Below the pieces are notes generated by a model. The model was not told the DNA's origin. It saw only the letters and a list, made by a program, of their open reading frames with translations, and did not search any database. 64,000 nucleotides of DNA, from NCBI GenBank assembly GCA_023101485.1, contig LVZB01000001.1, forward strand, positions 1,013,399-1,077,398, given 5' to 3'. Position numbers and translations under genes: made by a program. This DNA comes from Pasteurellaceae bacterium Macca. Its GTDB lineage: Bacteria > Pseudomonadota > Gammaproteobacteria > Enterobacterales > Pasteurellaceae. Of this stretch, positions 8,912 to 19,427 are shown piece after piece (the first letter of the stretch is position 1; each line of letters opens with the position of its first letter).

Positions 8912-10234
8912 ATGTCAATGACCCCTCGTGAAATAGTGTCAGAATTAGACGCACATATTATTGGTCAAAATGAAGCCAAGCGCGCAGTGGCGATTGCTCT
9001 GCGTAACCGCTGGCGAAGAATGCAGTTACCGGAAGATCTCCGCCAAGAAGTCACTCCAAAAAATATTTTGATGATCGGCCCAACGGGGGTGGGGAAAACC
9101 GAAATTGCCCGCCGTTTAGCCAAATTGGCGAATGCCCCTTTTATTAAAGTAGAAGCCACTAAATTTACCGAAGTCGGTTATGTGGGTAAGGAAGTTGAAT
9201 CCATTATCCGCGATTTAACCGATGTGGCAGTCAAATTAGTTCGGCAACAAGCGGTCGAAAAAAATAAATTTCTTGCCGAAGAAGCAGCAGAAGATCGCAT
9301 TTTAGATATTCTTCTCCCACCGGCGAAGGATCAGTGGGGCAATACCGAAAATTCGGATAACAAAACCACTCGCCAACTTTTCCGCAAAAAATTACGGGAA
9401 GGGCAACTCGATGACAAAGAAATCGAAATTGATGTGGCGGCTCAAATGAGTGTGGAAATTATGACCCCACCGGGTATGGAGGAGATGACCTCCCAACTGC
9501 AATCCCTTTTTGAAGGCATTTCGCCGAATAAAACCAAAAAACGCAAAATGAAAATCAAAGAGGCGTTTAAAGTGCTGATTGATGAAGAAGCTGGGAAATT
9601 AGTCAATCCAGATGAACTCAAACAGCAGGCGATTGATGCGGTGGAACAACACGGCATCGTCTTTATTGATGAGATCGATAAAATCTGTAAAAAAGGCGAA
9701 TATTCCGGTGGCGATGTTTCCCGTGAGGGCGTGCAACGTGATCTTCTGCCAATTATTGAAGGAAGCACCGTCAGCACGAAGCACGGTATGGTCAAAACCG
9801 ATCATATTCTCTTTATCTGTTCTGGGGCGTTCCAAGTGGCACGTCCGTCGGACTTACTCCCTGAATTGCAGGGGCGCTTGCCGATTCGTGTGGAGTTAAA
9901 ATCCCTCACCAAAACGGATTTTGAACGCATCTTAACAGAACCTAACGCCTCATTAACCTTGCAATACCGCGAATTGATGAAAACCGAAGGCGTAGATATT
10001 CACTTCACCCCCGAAGGTATCAGCACCATTGCGGAGTCTGCTTTCCGTGTGAATGAGAAAACGGAAAACATCGGCGCAAGACGCTTACATACCGTGCTAG
10101 AACGTTTAATGGACGGCATTTCCTTTGATGCGAGTGAGCGTTCAGGGGAGCAAATTACCATTGATGAAGCCTATGTGAAAAATGCATTAGGGGACGTGGT
10201 TGAAAACGAAGATTTAAGCCGTTTTATTCTCTAA
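8912..10234 (+). CDS. hslU: HslVU protease ATPase subunit HslU
   Basis: 440 residues, an AAA+ unfoldase. The Walker A G-P-T-G-V-G-K-T lies near residue 57 and the pore-loop [10 protein letters not shown] near residue 88. An intermediate I-domain covers about residues 110-240, followed by Walker B (V-F-I-D-E-I-D). The C-terminal residues (D-L-S-R-F-I-L) insert into HslV to activate it and are intact. It forms an operon with hslV. An uptake signal is embedded at 9248. Confidence 0.99.
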   Translation: MSMTPREIVSELDAHIIGQNEAKRAVAIALRNRWRRMQLPEDLRQEVTPKNILMIGPTGVGKTEIARRLAKLANAPFIKVEATKFTEVGYVGKEVESIIRDLTDVAVKLVRQQAVEKNKFLAEEAAEDRILDILLPPAKDQWGNTENSDNKTTRQLFRKKLREGQLDDKEIEIDVAAQMSVEIMTPPGMEEMTSQLQSLFEGISPNKTKKRKMKIKEAFKVLIDEEAGKLVNPDELKQQAIDAVEQHGIVFIDEIDKICKKGEYSGGDVSREGVQRDLLPIIEGSTVSTKHGMVKTDHILFICSGAFQVARPSDLLPELQGRLPIRVELKSLTKTDFERILTEPNASLTLQYRELMKTEGVDIHFTPEGISTIAESAFRVNEKTENIGARRLHTVLERLMDGISFDASERSGEQITIDEAYVKNALGDVVENEDLSRFIL

Positions 10235-10250
10235 ATCTTGAAGGTAAAAA

Positions 10251-10688
10251 ATGCAAAAAATCACCCTGATTACTGGTAGCACATTAGGCAGTGCGGAGTA
10301 TCTTGCCGATGCGGTGGAACAGCAACTTACCCAACAAGGGTATGCGGTTGCACTTTTTAATCAGGCAACATTAGAGGATATTCTCGACAGCGAATGCCTA
10401 TTGGTGGTGACTTCCACCCACGGTGCCGGCGAATTACCGGAGAACATTCAACCGCTATTTGATGATCTTGCTAGCCAACAACCTGATTTCACCAACATGA
10501 CTTTTGGCGTCATCGGCTTAGGCAGTTCTGATTACGACACCTTTTGCGGTGCGGTGAATTTAGTGGAAGAAGCACTGGCTGCCCGCGGTGCGAGAAAACG
10601 CTGTGATTCATTACGCATTGATGTGGTGGAAAGTTGGGATCACGACAGCCTTGCCGAGGCTTGGTTGCCGGGCTTTTTAGCATCATAG
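10251..10688 (+). CDS. mioC: Flavodoxin-like protein MioC
   Basis: 145 residues. The N-terminal FMN phosphate loop T-G-S-T-L-G-S-A-E is typical of flavodoxins, and the T-S-T-H-G-A-G-E-L-P motif near residue 55 matches MioC. In E. coli MioC carries electrons for biotin synthase and its gene borders oriC. No origin-like DnaA boxes are evident here. It lies 16 nt after hslU and could be read through from the heat-shock operon. Two facing terminators separate it from rpsO. Confidence 0.93.
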   Translation: MQKITLITGSTLGSAEYLADAVEQQLTQQGYAVALFNQATLEDILDSECLLVVTSTHGAGELPENIQPLFDDLASQQPDFTNMTFGVIGLGSSDYDTFCGAVNLVEEALAARGARKRCDSLRIDVVESWDHDSLAEAWLPGFLAS

Positions 10689-10703
10689 ATACTTTTTGAA
10701 ATA

Positions 10704-10761
10704 GATCTGCATTTTAATCTCTTCGATTTATATCTAATTGGTTAAAGTGCAGATTTTTTTA
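10704..10761 (+). terminator. Terminator after mioC
   Basis: ATCTGCATTTTAA (10705-10717) pairs with TTAAAGTGCAGAT (10742-10754; one G-U) and is followed by seven T residues. The loop is long (24 nt). Confidence 0.65.
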
Positions 10762-10835
10762 TTTGTATTGAAACCCTAAAAACAGCTTGATAATTTAAAG
10801 CTATCCTAGGTAATTTATTAGTGGGGTTAATTGGA

Positions 10836-10874
10836 AATGAAAAGGGCTGAATGCGACAATCGGATTCAGCCCTT
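10836..10874 (-). terminator. Terminator of rpsO
   Basis: AAGGGCTGAAT (10842-10852)/ATTCAGCCCTT (10864-10874). Reading on the minus strand the stem ends in a short T-run (TTTTC). Confidence 0.75.
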
Positions 10875-10902
10875 AGATTCATACTTATGTAGAATACTGA
10901 AA

Positions 10903-11172
10903 TTAGCGACGTAAGCCTAAACGTGCGATAGTTTCTGAGTATTTAGCAAGATCAGTACGTTTGAGGTAGTCTAATAATTTACGACGGCGTGAAACCATGC
11001 GTAATAAACCACGGCGACCGTGGTGATCTTTTTTGTGCGCCGCAAAGTGTGCTTGTAAGTGGTTGATTTGAGCGGTTAAAAGCGCGATTTGCACTTCTGA
11101 TGAACCAGTATCTTTACCGTCACGACCAAATTCAGCAACGATTTTTGCTTTTGCTTCTACGCTTAGAGACAT
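10903..11172 (-). CDS. rpsO: 30S ribosomal protein S15
   Basis: 89 residues, exactly the family length. The conserved [13 protein letters not shown] and H-x2-D-H-H-G-R-R-G-L motifs contact 16S rRNA helix 22. It is a single-gene unit here. The usual partner pnp is not directly downstream, where a terminator and the oppositely oriented mioC are found instead. Its 5' leader may carry an S15 feedback site, but I cannot resolve one. Confidence 0.99.
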   Translation of the reverse strand: MSLSVEAKAKIVAEFGRDGKDTGSSEVQIALLTAQINHLQAHFAAHKKDHHGRRGLLRMVSRRRKLLDYLKRTDLAKYSETIARLGLRR

Positions 11173-11289
11173 TATTTACTCCTAATAGGATTGAGTTGAA
11201 ATTCATCAATAGCCGATCTCTAATTCAGCTACGACACGAAGTTCCGCATTTTAAAGCGAAAGGCATTAAAGTCAATGCCTTTCTCTAAA

Positions 11290-12606
11290 TTAATGAGAAG
11301 ATGTATTATTTGTCGGTTGCAAATATTCTTCACGATTTGGATCGACGGTTTTTGCTTTACGAATCATCGGCTCAACGGTTGAACCTTGCACCAAGATGGA
11401 GAACATCACCACAGAATAAGTCATCAATAAAATCAACTCCTTCACATCAATGCCATTGGCATAAGCGGTTTTGGCTGGAATAGATAGCGCCATCGCTAAG
11501 GCAAGCCCACCTCGCAATCCGCCCCACGTCATAATTTTTAATGTGTAAGGGTTATAAGTGCGGAATTGTTGGAGAGCTTTAAAAGGCATCCACAGGCTCA
11601 CATGACGGGAAGCAAGGCTTATCGGCACAGCCACAATCATTAACACCACGCCATAGATATTAAAATCGACTAATAAAATTGCAAAGCCGATGAGGAAGAA
11701 CAACAGTGAATTTAAGAAATGGTCAATCATCTCCCAGAAATGGTCGAGATAACGTTGGCTCTGTTCTGAAAAGCCAGAACGGCGTGTCCAGTTACCAATC
11801 ATAATCCCTGACACCACCATCGCTAATGCGCCAGAAACGTGTAAGACATTATTGGCAAACATAAAGCCGGCGGTTGGAATGGTCAGTGTTAAGAGGATTT
11901 CCAAGCTTCCGTCATCGGTGGCTGAGATTAACAAGTGAGCGATAAAGCCAAACACAAAACCAAGCAAAATACCGCCAATCGCTTCATGTAAAAACAGGCT
12001 CATAATGCCACCGAAGGTCGCTTCCTGCCCGCCAAATGCCACCGCAAATACGGTGACGAAAATCACTAAGCCCACACCGTCATTAAAGAGGGATTCACCT
12101 TCGACTTGCATGGAAAGACGCTTCGGTGCACGTAAATTTTTAATAATGGCTAAGACGGCAATCGGGTCGGTTGGAGAGATTAGCGCGCCAAAGACGATAC
12201 AGTAAATTAATGCAATTTCTAATCCAATGAGATGTGCAATACCATAAATCAACAAGCCGATAATTAAGGTCGATGCTAAGGTTGAGAAGAGTGCAAAGAT
12301 AGTGATTTCCCACTTTTGATCCTTAAGGACAGGTAATTTAATCCCCAGGGAGCCGGCAAAAAGTAAGAAACCGAGAATTCCATTGAGTAGGAAACTTTTA
12401 AAATCAAGTTTTTCCATAACATCGATGGCGATTTGATCGAGGTTGAACCAACCAAATGTGCCAAGAAGTAATAGAATTAATGAACCAACCATTGCTGCGG
12501 CAGTAATGGCAATTGTAGATTGGACTTTATCACTAATTTTGTGGGTTACGAAACCAAGCAAAATCGATAACGCCGATAAAAAACAGATGTAAGCGTAAAT
12601 ATTCAT
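11290..12606 (-). CDS. CPA1-family cation:proton antiporter (NhaP/YjcE type)
   Basis: 438 residues if translation begins at the Met at 12606. A longer frame begins at 12660 but adds a poor, non-membrane N-terminus. About 12 hydrophobic segments. The CPA1 ion-site signature S-P-T-D-P-I-A-V lies near residue 150, followed by E-G-E-S-L-F-N-D-G-V-G, both diagnostic of Na+(K+)/H+ exchangers. The short polar tail has no regulatory domain. The cation specificity cannot be read from sequence. It stands alone between rpsO and the divergent ppiD. Confidence 0.88.
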   Translation of the reverse strand: MNIYAYICFLSALSILLGFVTHKISDKVQSTIAITAAAMVGSLILLLLGTFGWFNLDQIAIDVMEKLDFKSFLLNGILGFLLFAGSLGIKLPVLKDQKWEITIFALFSTLASTLIIGLLIYGIAHLIGLEIALIYCIVFGALISPTDPIAVLAIIKNLRAPKRLSMQVEGESLFNDGVGLVIFVTVFAVAFGGQEATFGGIMSLFLHEAIGGILLGFVFGFIAHLLISATDDGSLEILLTLTIPTAGFMFANNVLHVSGALAMVVSGIMIGNWTRRSGFSEQSQRYLDHFWEMIDHFLNSLLFFLIGFAILLVDFNIYGVVLMIVAVPISLASRHVSLWMPFKALQQFRTYNPYTLKIMTWGGLRGGLALAMALSIPAKTAYANGIDVKELILLMTYSVVMFSILVQGSTVEPMIRKAKTVDPNREEYLQPTNNTSSH

Positions 12607-12803
12607 TGCGTAGAGAGTAGGAAAGGAAATAAGGCACCGATTAAAGCAAATTTTCATCAAAATTGCAAAACAAGCGGTCTTTTTTCGGGGAAATTTTACA
12701 ATTGGGTTAAATCGCCTCTTAGCTATATTTATCTCGCTTTATCCATAGGCAAAGTTTCGGTATAATCTTTGTAATTTTTTTAGTTAAATCATAGGAAAAA
12801 ACA

Positions 12804-14681
12804 ATGATAGGTGCAATGCACGAAAAGACGAATAGTCCTGCTTTTAAAATTATTTTTGCATTGGTCTCAATCTCCTTCGTACTGGGTGGAATTGGTAGTT
12901 CAGTCTTAGGTGGAAATACGGGAGCAGTGAAAGTAAATGGTGATGAAATTTCTCAACAAGCCTTCAATCTTGAACGTGGTCGCCAACAAAATCGTTTAAA
13001 TGCCGAATTAGGGTCTAAATTTTGGGATTTATTAGACACTCCAGCGTATGCTGAACAATTTAATCGCTCAATTATTAACAAATTAGTGGATGATGAGCTC
13101 CTTCGCCAATTTAGCAAGGAATTAAAACTCGGTATCAGCGCCGATCAAATCAAAGCCGAAATCGTTAATACCCCCTCTTTTCAACAAGGGGGTAAATTTG
13201 ATAATAAACTCTATCAACAAACCTTAAAGCAAAGTGGTTTAAGCCCTGATGGCTATGCCGCGATTGTGAATGAAGGCATGCTGCTTTCTCAACTGCAAGA
13301 AGGCATTATCAACAGTGATTTTAACGTGCCAGCTCAACAAGAACTATTGGCTAAATTACTCTTACAAAAACGTAATGTGCGAATGGCAATATTCCCTGTA
13401 GCAAATGAAATTACCAATCAAACCGTTACAGCAGAAGAATTGAAAACTTACTACGATAAACATCAAGCTAATTTTGTTGCCCCTGAGAAGTTAACAGTGG
13501 AATATGTGGCCTTAACGCCAAAAGATATTGAAAAAAATATCAATATCAGCCCTGAGCAGATTGAAACTTATTACAATACGAATAAAGCACAGTATGAAAC
13601 ACAAACAGAAAGCCATTTTGCGCATATCCAAGTCGCTTCCGAAGCTGAGGCTCAAGAGATTATACAAGCGGTCAAAAATGGTGAAGATTTTGCATCCCTT
13701 GCAAAAACAAAATCTCAAGATAGCGGTTCTGCAAGTCAAGGTGGCGATTTAGGCTGGACAAAAGCAGGGACTTTCCCCGCAGATTTTGAAACAGCGGCTA
13801 ACGCATTGTCGATGGGTGAAGTGAGTGCGCCGGTAAAAGTCAATGGCGCATTTCATATTATTCGCTTATTAGATCGTAAAGTAGGCGGTCAAATTCCGCT
13901 TGAAAACGTGAAAAACCAAATTACGAATACCATTCGTGAAGAATTAACCCTCACAGAATATACTCGTATTGCTCATGAAATGGCAAATAAAGCGGTGGAA
14001 AATAGCGGTTCTCTTGATGCTGTTGCTCAACTCGCGGGTTTAACTGTGCAAAAAACAGATGCCTTTACTCGAGAAAATGTGCCAGAAGCGTTAAATAAAG
14101 AACCTGTGATTAAAGCACTCTTTGAAGGTGATTTACGTCAAACAGGGCAAAATTCCGAAGCCTTAGATCTGGGGGATAGCACACATCCAACAACTTTATT
14201 TGTCCGTGTCAGCCAATATGAAGCCCAACGCCCACAAACGTTTGAAGAAGCCAAAAATAAGGTGGAAAACGATGTGAAAACCGCAAAAGCAGAAAAAACA
14301 CTCACTGAACGAGTAGAGCAATTCGCAAGCCGTCTTAATAAAGGTGAAAATGTACAGGTGAATTTTGGTGCGCCAGAAGAGACTATTTTCGCTAATGCAC
14401 AGTTACAAGACCCCGTATTAACGAAGGCTATTTTTGCCCTCGCTAAACCTGAAGGCAAAGCAAACTACTTGGCAACACGTAATGCGAATGGTGATTTTGT
14501 GTTAGTCGAACTAAATCGTGTTACCGATGGCGATATTGAAAGTTTCAAAGCACTTGCTCCACAATTTGCACAAGCAGATCGCCTAGTATTAAATCAAGAG
14601 ATGATGAACGATTTAAGACAACGAGCTAAAATTGAAGTGAATGAAGAATTTCTCGAACAGTTGGATAGTAGAAGTCACTAA
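12804..14681 (+). CDS. ppiD: Periplasmic folding chaperone PpiD (parvulin-like)
   Basis: 625 residues. One N-terminal membrane anchor (about residues 14-33) is followed by a SurA-N-like chaperone region (A-V-K-V-N-G-D-E-I-S, then K-L-G-I-S-A-D-Q-I). A parvulin domain spans about residues 265-360, ending in S-Q-G-G-D-L-G-W, and is followed by a C-terminal chaperone part. PpiD sits near the SecYEG/YidC exit and assists proteins emerging in the periplasm. E. coli PpiD lacks isomerase activity, and I cannot judge activity here. The ATG has AGGA eight bases upstream. An uptake signal lies at 13664. Confidence 0.96.
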   Translation: MIGAMHEKTNSPAFKIIFALVSISFVLGGIGSSVLGGNTGAVKVNGDEISQQAFNLERGRQQNRLNAELGSKFWDLLDTPAYAEQFNRSIINKLVDDELLRQFSKELKLGISADQIKAEIVNTPSFQQGGKFDNKLYQQTLKQSGLSPDGYAAIVNEGMLLSQLQEGIINSDFNVPAQQELLAKLLLQKRNVRMAIFPVANEITNQTVTAEELKTYYDKHQANFVAPEKLTVEYVALTPKDIEKNINISPEQIETYYNTNKAQYETQTESHFAHIQVASEAEAQEIIQAVKNGEDFASLAKTKSQDSGSASQGGDLGWTKAGTFPADFETAANALSMGEVSAPVKVNGAFHIIRLLDRKVGGQIPLENVKNQITNTIREELTLTEYTRIAHEMANKAVENSGSLDAVAQLAGLTVQKTDAFTRENVPEALNKEPVIKALFEGDLRQTGQNSEALDLGDSTHPTTLFVRVSQYEAQRPQTFEEAKNKVENDVKTAKAEKTLTERVEQFASRLNKGENVQVNFGAPEETIFANAQLQDPVLTKAIFALAKPEGKANYLATRNANGDFVLVELNRVTDGDIESFKALAPQFAQADRLVLNQEMMNDLRQRAKIEVNEEFLEQLDSRSH

Positions 14682-14731
14682 TTTACCTCATCTTGCGACT
14701 AAGTAACGTAGTTGCTAAGGGATTAGGAAAT

Positions 14732-14764
14732 AAAAAACCACACATTTTACGTGTGGTTTTTTTG
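14732..14764. terminator. Bidirectional terminator between ppiD and yfcZ
   Basis: Stem AAAACCACAC/GTGTGGTTTT is flanked by an A-run and a T-run, so it can stop RNA polymerase from both convergent genes. Confidence 0.85.
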
Positions 14765-14772
14765 TTTACAAT

Positions 14773-15066
14773 TTATCGCAATGCTAATTGAAACAGCACG
14801 GTTTCTGCTTGGCAACAGAAGACAAATTTTGCGTGTAATTGTACGCCTTGTTCCGTTGGTTGGATTTGGCTTTCAATTTGGCAAGGCTCACTTTCTACAT
14901 TGCGTACCTTTTCGATTAACCAAGCGAGTGCTTGCTCGGCTTCGCTTTGGGAAGGGTAATCTTGTTTAAATTCAAGGGGCGAGTCCGCATTGTCGAACAT
15001 TGCGGTGCTACTCGGTTTGCAAACGCCGTGACAGCATTCGGCTTGATCGCTAAATGTTTGAGTCAT
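14773..15066 (-). CDS. yfcZ: YfcZ/YiiS family protein (DUF406)
   Basis: 97 residues, matching E. coli YfcZ closely in the second half (E-A-E-Q-A-L, V-E-S-E-P-C-x-I, then F-x-F-x-C-x-A-E near the end, closing F-Q-L-A-L-R). Function unknown. Six cysteines, including an early C-C-H-G-V-C cluster, suggest possible metal or redox chemistry, which is speculative. It is transcribed alone towards ppiD and shares the bidirectional terminator. Confidence 0.88.
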   Translation of the reverse strand: MTQTFSDQAECCHGVCKPSSTAMFDNADSPLEFKQDYPSQSEAEQALAWLIEKVRNVESEPCQIESQIQPTEQGVQLHAKFVFCCQAETVLFQLALR

Positions 15067-15144
15067 AGAAATTCTCCATTAAGAAAAGTGGCTAAATCAT
15101 AGCAGATTTTATTCTTAGGCTTTTTGAGCTAAGACAGAAATTGC

Positions 15145-15990
15145 TTATTTTTTACATAAAGGAGCTAATTTTTCCGTCATTGCGCGTTGTAAATGATTTA
15201 GCATTTCATACCGCTTGCGATACATGGAACGTTTATTACTGGCGATTAAGCTGAGATCTTTCATTTCAATCGTTGTCGGTAATTGCCAATAGTTGCCTTT
15301 GATTGCACCACTTTCTTGGAAAATCTGATCATAATCCACGACATAACGTTTACTTTGTACCAAGCGAGATTTATTTTGGAATTGTTGTGGAATCCCCCAA
15401 AGTTGCTCATAGCCGAGGGTTTGAGTAAGCGCTTTCATCACTTCTACCATTAAATAGGCTGGGCGTAACCCGTGGCATTTCTTAGTCAGCTGTTTCACCA
15501 TCTCTTTTGAACCCTCAAAATTCGGACCTTGGATAACAGCAATCAATAATGCATTCTCTACTTTGCCAAAAGTGAGCAAGTAAATTAGCTCATCATTTTC
15601 TTTGGCACGCAATTCTAACGCCCAATAACCTTCCATCGGTTGATATTGGTTAATACCGAGATAAAGTTCAAAATCAGGAATGACTTCACCTAATAGAAGA
15701 GGTTGTTGCCAAAAGAAGTTTGGCAGTAAAATCAGATTTTCACAAACAGCGTGAAAACGTTGCTTTGCTGAAAAGCGCTTGTCTAAAAAACGATGAACGA
15801 GAGGGTAACTATAATTCGGTTTTTGGTTAAGAAAATGAGCTAAATCAGGGCGTTGGTTCACAAAATCAGTGAATTTTTGCACATAATGAGCATGAAGTAG
15901 GGAGCGTAATCGGTAACGCAAGCGCTTTAAGCGGTAACTTTTTTTGCCACGGTCGGGGTAAATCGCGTGGGCATTGGTCCATTGATACAT
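15145..15990 (-). CDS. VirK/YbjX family protein (DUF535)
   Basis: 281 residues. It matches the DUF535 family, which includes Salmonella/Shigella VirK and E. coli YbjX, in the mid region (Y-W-A-L-E-L-R, then I-Q-G-P-N-F-E-G) and the C-terminal K-R-S-M-Y-R-K-R-Y-E-M-L. VirK-type proteins are linked to envelope and antimicrobial-peptide phenotypes, but their biochemical role is not established. No signal peptide or membrane span is seen. It lies downstream of glnA on the same strand, with an uptake-signal hairpin in between. Confidence 0.85.
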   Translation of the reverse strand: MYQWTNAHAIYPDRGKKSYRLKRLRYRLRSLLHAHYVQKFTDFVNQRPDLAHFLNQKPNYSYPLVHRFLDKRFSAKQRFHAVCENLILLPNFFWQQPLLLGEVIPDFELYLGINQYQPMEGYWALELRAKENDELIYLLTFGKVENALLIAVIQGPNFEGSKEMVKQLTKKCHGLRPAYLMVEVMKALTQTLGYEQLWGIPQQFQNKSRLVQSKRYVVDYDQIFQESGAIKGNYWQLPTTIEMKDLSLIASNKRSMYRKRYEMLNHLQRAMTEKLAPLCKK

Positions 15991-16023
15991 GAGGGCTTTG
16001 TCCTATCAAAATTGCAAAATGTT

Positions 16024-16060
16024 AGGCAAAATCGACCGCTTGTCAAATCCGATTTTGCCT
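16024..16060 (-). terminator. Hairpin containing an uptake signal, downstream of glnA
   Basis: AGGCAAAATCG (16024-16034)/CGATTTTGCCT (16050-16060) is a perfect 11-bp stem whose loop holds ACCGCTTGT. T-runs are weak on both strands, so termination is plausible but unproven. Confidence 0.4.
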
Positions 16061-16085
16061 ATTTATTAAAGGTTTTGCGTGAGCG

Positions 16086-17513
16086 TTAAGCGTAGTACAT
16101 CTCAAATTCCACCGGATGTGGCGTCATATTTAAGCGTTCGACCTCTTTACGGCGAATTGCAATATAAGCATGAATGAAATCTTTGCTAAATACATTGCCT
16201 TGAGTGAGGAAGCTATAATCCGTTTCAAGGGCATTGAGGGCTTCATCTAACGAACTTGCGACCGCTGGAATCTCTTTCAACTCCTCGGGTGGTAAATCGT
16301 AGAGGTTTTTATCCATCGCATCGCCTGGGTGAATTTTATTGATGATACCGTCTAAACCTGCCATCAATAATGCAGAAAAGGCTAAGTATGGGTTAGCTAA
16401 TGGATCAGGAAAGCGTGCTTCAACACGTGTTGCTTTCGGGCTAGTGACCGCAGGAATACGAATAGACGCAGAGCGGTTGCTCGCTGAGTAGGCTAATAAT
16501 ACCGGTGCTTCAAAGCCAGGGACTAAACGTTTATAGGAGTTCGTACTTGGGTTAGTAAAGGCGTTTAAGGCTTTGGCGTGCTTAATAATACCACCGATAT
16601 AATAGAGTGCAGTTTCAGAAAGTCCCGCATATTTATCCCCCATAAAGACGTTTTTACCCTCCTTACTTAAGGACATATTACAGTGCATACCTGAGCCGTT
16701 ATCCCCAGCAAAAGGTTTTGGCATAAAGCAGGCGGTTTTGCCGTGTTCGAGGGCAACGTTTTGCACAACGTATTTGTAGATTTGGGTTTCATCGGCTTTT
16801 AGCGTTAAGGTATTGAATTTCGTGGCGATCTCATTTTGCCCTGCGGTGGCAACTTCGTGGTGATGGGCTTCGACAACTAAGCCGTACTCTTCTAACAGTA
16901 AGCACATTTCAGAGCGAATGTCGTGGGCGGTATCAATCGGGGCAACGGCACAGTATCCGCCTTTTTTCAATGGACGAATCCCTTTATTGCCTTCTTCATA
17001 TTGACGGTTGGTATTCCAAGCCGCTTCCACATCATCAATTTTATAGGATACATTGTTCATTTCTGTGCTGTAACGTACATCCTCAAAGAGGAAAAATTCC
17101 GGTTCAGGGCCGAAAAGTACGCTATCAGCAATGCCGGTGGATTTTAAATAGTTTTCAGCACGCATTGCGATAGAACGTGGGTCACGTTCATAACTTTGCA
17201 TGGTGGTTGGTTCATAGATGCTACAACGAAGGGTCAGGGTAGGGATACGAGCGAAGGGGTCAACCGCGGCGGTTTCAGGGATTGGCATTAACAGCATATC
17301 GGCTTTGTTAATCGCCTTCCAACCTTCAACGGATGAACCGTCAAACATTTTGCCTTCTTCAAATAGGTCTTCCAAATCATCAATAATGAGGCTAGTCGGT
17401 AGGGAAACACCATGCTCCTTGCCTTTAATATCCGTAAATTTGAGCATCACGAACTTAATATCGTTATCGTTAATCAGTTTTGCAACATTCTTAATTGCAT
17501 CGGTATTAGACAT
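16086..17513 (-). CDS. glnA: Glutamine synthetase, type I
   Basis: 475 residues. GS-I motifs in order: D-G-S-S-V near residue 59, [19 protein letters not shown], the ATP-binding N-G-S-G-M-H-C-N, and N-R-S-A-S-I-R-I-P. The adenylylation loop K-N-L-Y-D-L-P-P-E is present with its tyrosine at residue 405, so activity is probably tuned by GlnE. It condenses ammonia and glutamate to glutamine in the cytoplasm as a dodecamer. It is divergent from the ribosomal spc operon, and no glnL/glnG pair follows it. Confidence 0.99.
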   Translation of the reverse strand: MSNTDAIKNVAKLINDNDIKFVMLKFTDIKGKEHGVSLPTSLIIDDLEDLFEEGKMFDGSSVEGWKAINKADMLLMPIPETAAVDPFARIPTLTLRCSIYEPTTMQSYERDPRSIAMRAENYLKSTGIADSVLFGPEPEFFLFEDVRYSTEMNNVSYKIDDVEAAWNTNRQYEEGNKGIRPLKKGGYCAVAPIDTAHDIRSEMCLLLEEYGLVVEAHHHEVATAGQNEIATKFNTLTLKADETQIYKYVVQNVALEHGKTACFMPKPFAGDNGSGMHCNMSLSKEGKNVFMGDKYAGLSETALYYIGGIIKHAKALNAFTNPSTNSYKRLVPGFEAPVLLAYSASNRSASIRIPAVTSPKATRVEARFPDPLANPYLAFSALLMAGLDGIINKIHPGDAMDKNLYDLPPEELKEIPAVASSLDEALNALETDYSFLTQGNVFSKDFIHAYIAIRRKEVERLNMTPHPVEFEMYYA

Positions 17514-17719
17514 ATTAAAAAATCCTTGAATAGTGGAGTGAAAATGAAGTGGCTTTCCGCAAACGGTTGCGAAAGATGAAAGATACTGATATTTGCCTCA
17601 AAATGCAAATGGCTGGCGTTGAAATCGCTGAGTTTTTCGGCTAAACAATGCCGTACAAGCGGTCAAATTTGTTAAAAAATTTGCCTCAGATCAATGGAAA
17701 GAAAAAATACAAAAAGCGA

Positions 17720-17749
17720 TTGCGTTTTATCAGCGATTTCTTGTATAAT
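17720..17749 (+). promoter_or_regulatory. Promoter of the spc ribosomal operon
   Basis: TTGCGT (17720-17725) and a consensus TATAAT (17744-17749) are spaced by 18 bases, 75 nt before rplN. The leader contains a short CCCGTAAGGG hairpin with a T-run at about 17789-17806. This operon therefore has its own strong promoter and is not continued from the S10 operon. Confidence 0.75.
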
Positions 17750-17811
17750 TCGCACCTCTCTTTGCCCTAGTGCAAGAGAGATTCGTCCCGTAAGGGTGGT
17801 TTTTTATTTAA

Positions 17812-18195
<384 letters not shown>

Positions 18196-18205
18196 GGAGA
18201 ATGTA

Positions 18206-18517
18206 ATGGCTGCAAAAATCCGTCAAAACGATGAAGTGATCGTACTTACCGGCAAAGACAAAGGTAAGCGTGGTAAGGTAACTAAAGTGTTACCAAATGG
18301 TAAAGTGTTTGTTGAGGGTATCAACATTGTCACTAAACATGAAAAACCAGTTCCTGCATTAGGCAAGGCTGGCGGTTTAGTGAAGAAAGAAGCGGCAATT
18401 GATGCATCAAACGTTGCGATTTTCAACCCAGAAACAAATAAAGCTGACCGTGTAGGATTTAGATTCGAAGAGGGCAAAAAAGTCCGTTTCTTCAAATCTA
18501 ACGAGAAAACAATTTAA
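18206..18517 (+). CDS. rplX: 50S ribosomal protein L24
   Basis: 103 residues with an N-terminal KOW motif ([17 protein letters not shown]). It is an assembly initiator protein of the large subunit. It lies 10 nt after rplN, with AAGGAGAA as ribosome site. Confidence 0.99.
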   Translation: MAAKIRQNDEVIVLTGKDKGKRGKVTKVLPNGKVFVEGINIVTKHEKPVPALGKAGGLVKKEAAIDASNVAIFNPETNKADRVGFRFEEGKKVRFFKSNEKTI

Positions 18518-18534
18518 TTAACTGGAGTAATGCG

Positions 18535-19074
18535 ATGGCGAAACTGCATGATTATTACAGAGATACAGTAGTTAATGAATTGAAATCAAAATTCAACTAC
18601 TCATCTGTCATGCAAGTCCCACGAATCGAAAAGATTACCCTGAATATGGGTGTGGGTGAAGCATTGACCGATAAAAAACTGTTAGATAACGCAGTAGCAG
18701 ATCTAACAGCAATCAGTGGTCAAAAACCTTTAATTACAAAAGCACGCAAATCTGTTGCAGGCTTTAAAATCCGTCAGGGATATCCAATCGGATGCAAAGT
18801 AACCCTACGTGGTGAACGTATGTGGGAATTCTTTGAAAGATTGATTACTATCGCTGTTCCACGCGTTCGTGACTTCCGTGGTTTAAATCCGAAGTCATTC
18901 GATGGTCGTGGTAATTACAGTATGGGTGTTCGTGAACAAATCATTTTCCCTGAAATCGACTACGATAAAGTAGATCGTGTCCGTGGTTTAGATATTACTA
19001 TCACCACAACAGCGAAAAGTGATGAAGAAGGTCAAGCTTTATTAGCGGCTTTCAATTTCCCATTCCGTAAATAA
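18535..19074 (+). CDS. rplE: 50S ribosomal protein L5
   Basis: 179 residues, full length, with the conserved M-G-V-G-E-A and [14 protein letters not shown] segments. It binds 5S rRNA and contacts S13 across the subunit interface. The first codons also form the probable S8 repressor target. Confidence 0.99.
   Translation: MAKLHDYYRDTVVNELKSKFNYSSVMQVPRIEKITLNMGVGEALTDKKLLDNAVADLTAISGQKPLITKARKSVAGFKIRQGYPIGCKVTLRGERMWEFFERLITIAVPRVRDFRGLNPKSFDGRGNYSMGVREQIIFPEIDYDKVDRVRGLDITITTTAKSDEEGQALLAAFNFPFRK
18542..18573 (+). promoter_or_regulatory. Putative S8 translational repressor target at the rplE start
   Basis: AACTGC (18542-18547) pairs with GTAGTT (18568-18573) across a loop holding ATGATTATTAC. 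The sequence is nearly that of the E. coli spc mRNA site where S8 mimics its 16S helix-21 contact. In E. coli, binding represses rplE and the downstream genes. Confidence 0.55.
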
Positions 19075-19085
19075 GGTAGGTTATC

Positions 19086-19391
19086 GTGGCAAAACAATCA
19101 ATGATTGCACGTGACGTAAAACGTGCACAATTAGCTGATAAATTCTACGCTAAACGTCAAGAGTTAAAAGCAATTATTGCGAATGTAAACTCTTCGGACG
19201 AAGAACGTTGGGATGCTGTATTAAAATTACAGACTTTACCACGTGATTCAAGCCCAAGCCGTCAGCGTAACCGTTGCCGCCAAACTGGACGTCCTCACGG
19301 TGTCCTTCGTAAGTTTGGTCTAAGCCGTATTAAGGTGCGTGAAGCCGCAATGCGTGGCGAGATCCCGGGCCTTAAGAAAGCAAGCTGGTAA
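19086..19391 (+). CDS. rpsN: 30S ribosomal protein S14 (zinc-free form)
   Basis: 101 residues, the long form without the CxxC zinc ribbon found in short S14 proteins ([12 protein letters not shown] keeps a single Cys). The start codon is GTG at 19086 with a TAGG upstream. It assembles late in the 30S head. Confidence 0.98.
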   Translation: MAKQSMIARDVKRAQLADKFYAKRQELKAIIANVNSSDEERWDAVLKLQTLPRDSSPSRQRNRCRQTGRPHGVLRKFGLSRIKVREAAMRGEIPGLKKASW

Positions 19392-19427
19392 TAACCTCTT
19401 TTAATTTGGAATCATGGGAGTAAATAC

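Noticed and set aside
10251..10902. Chromosome origin (oriC) next to mioC
   Set aside because: mioC borders oriC in E. coli, but I see no cluster of DnaA boxes or AT-rich 13-mers and no gidA/mnmG neighbour.
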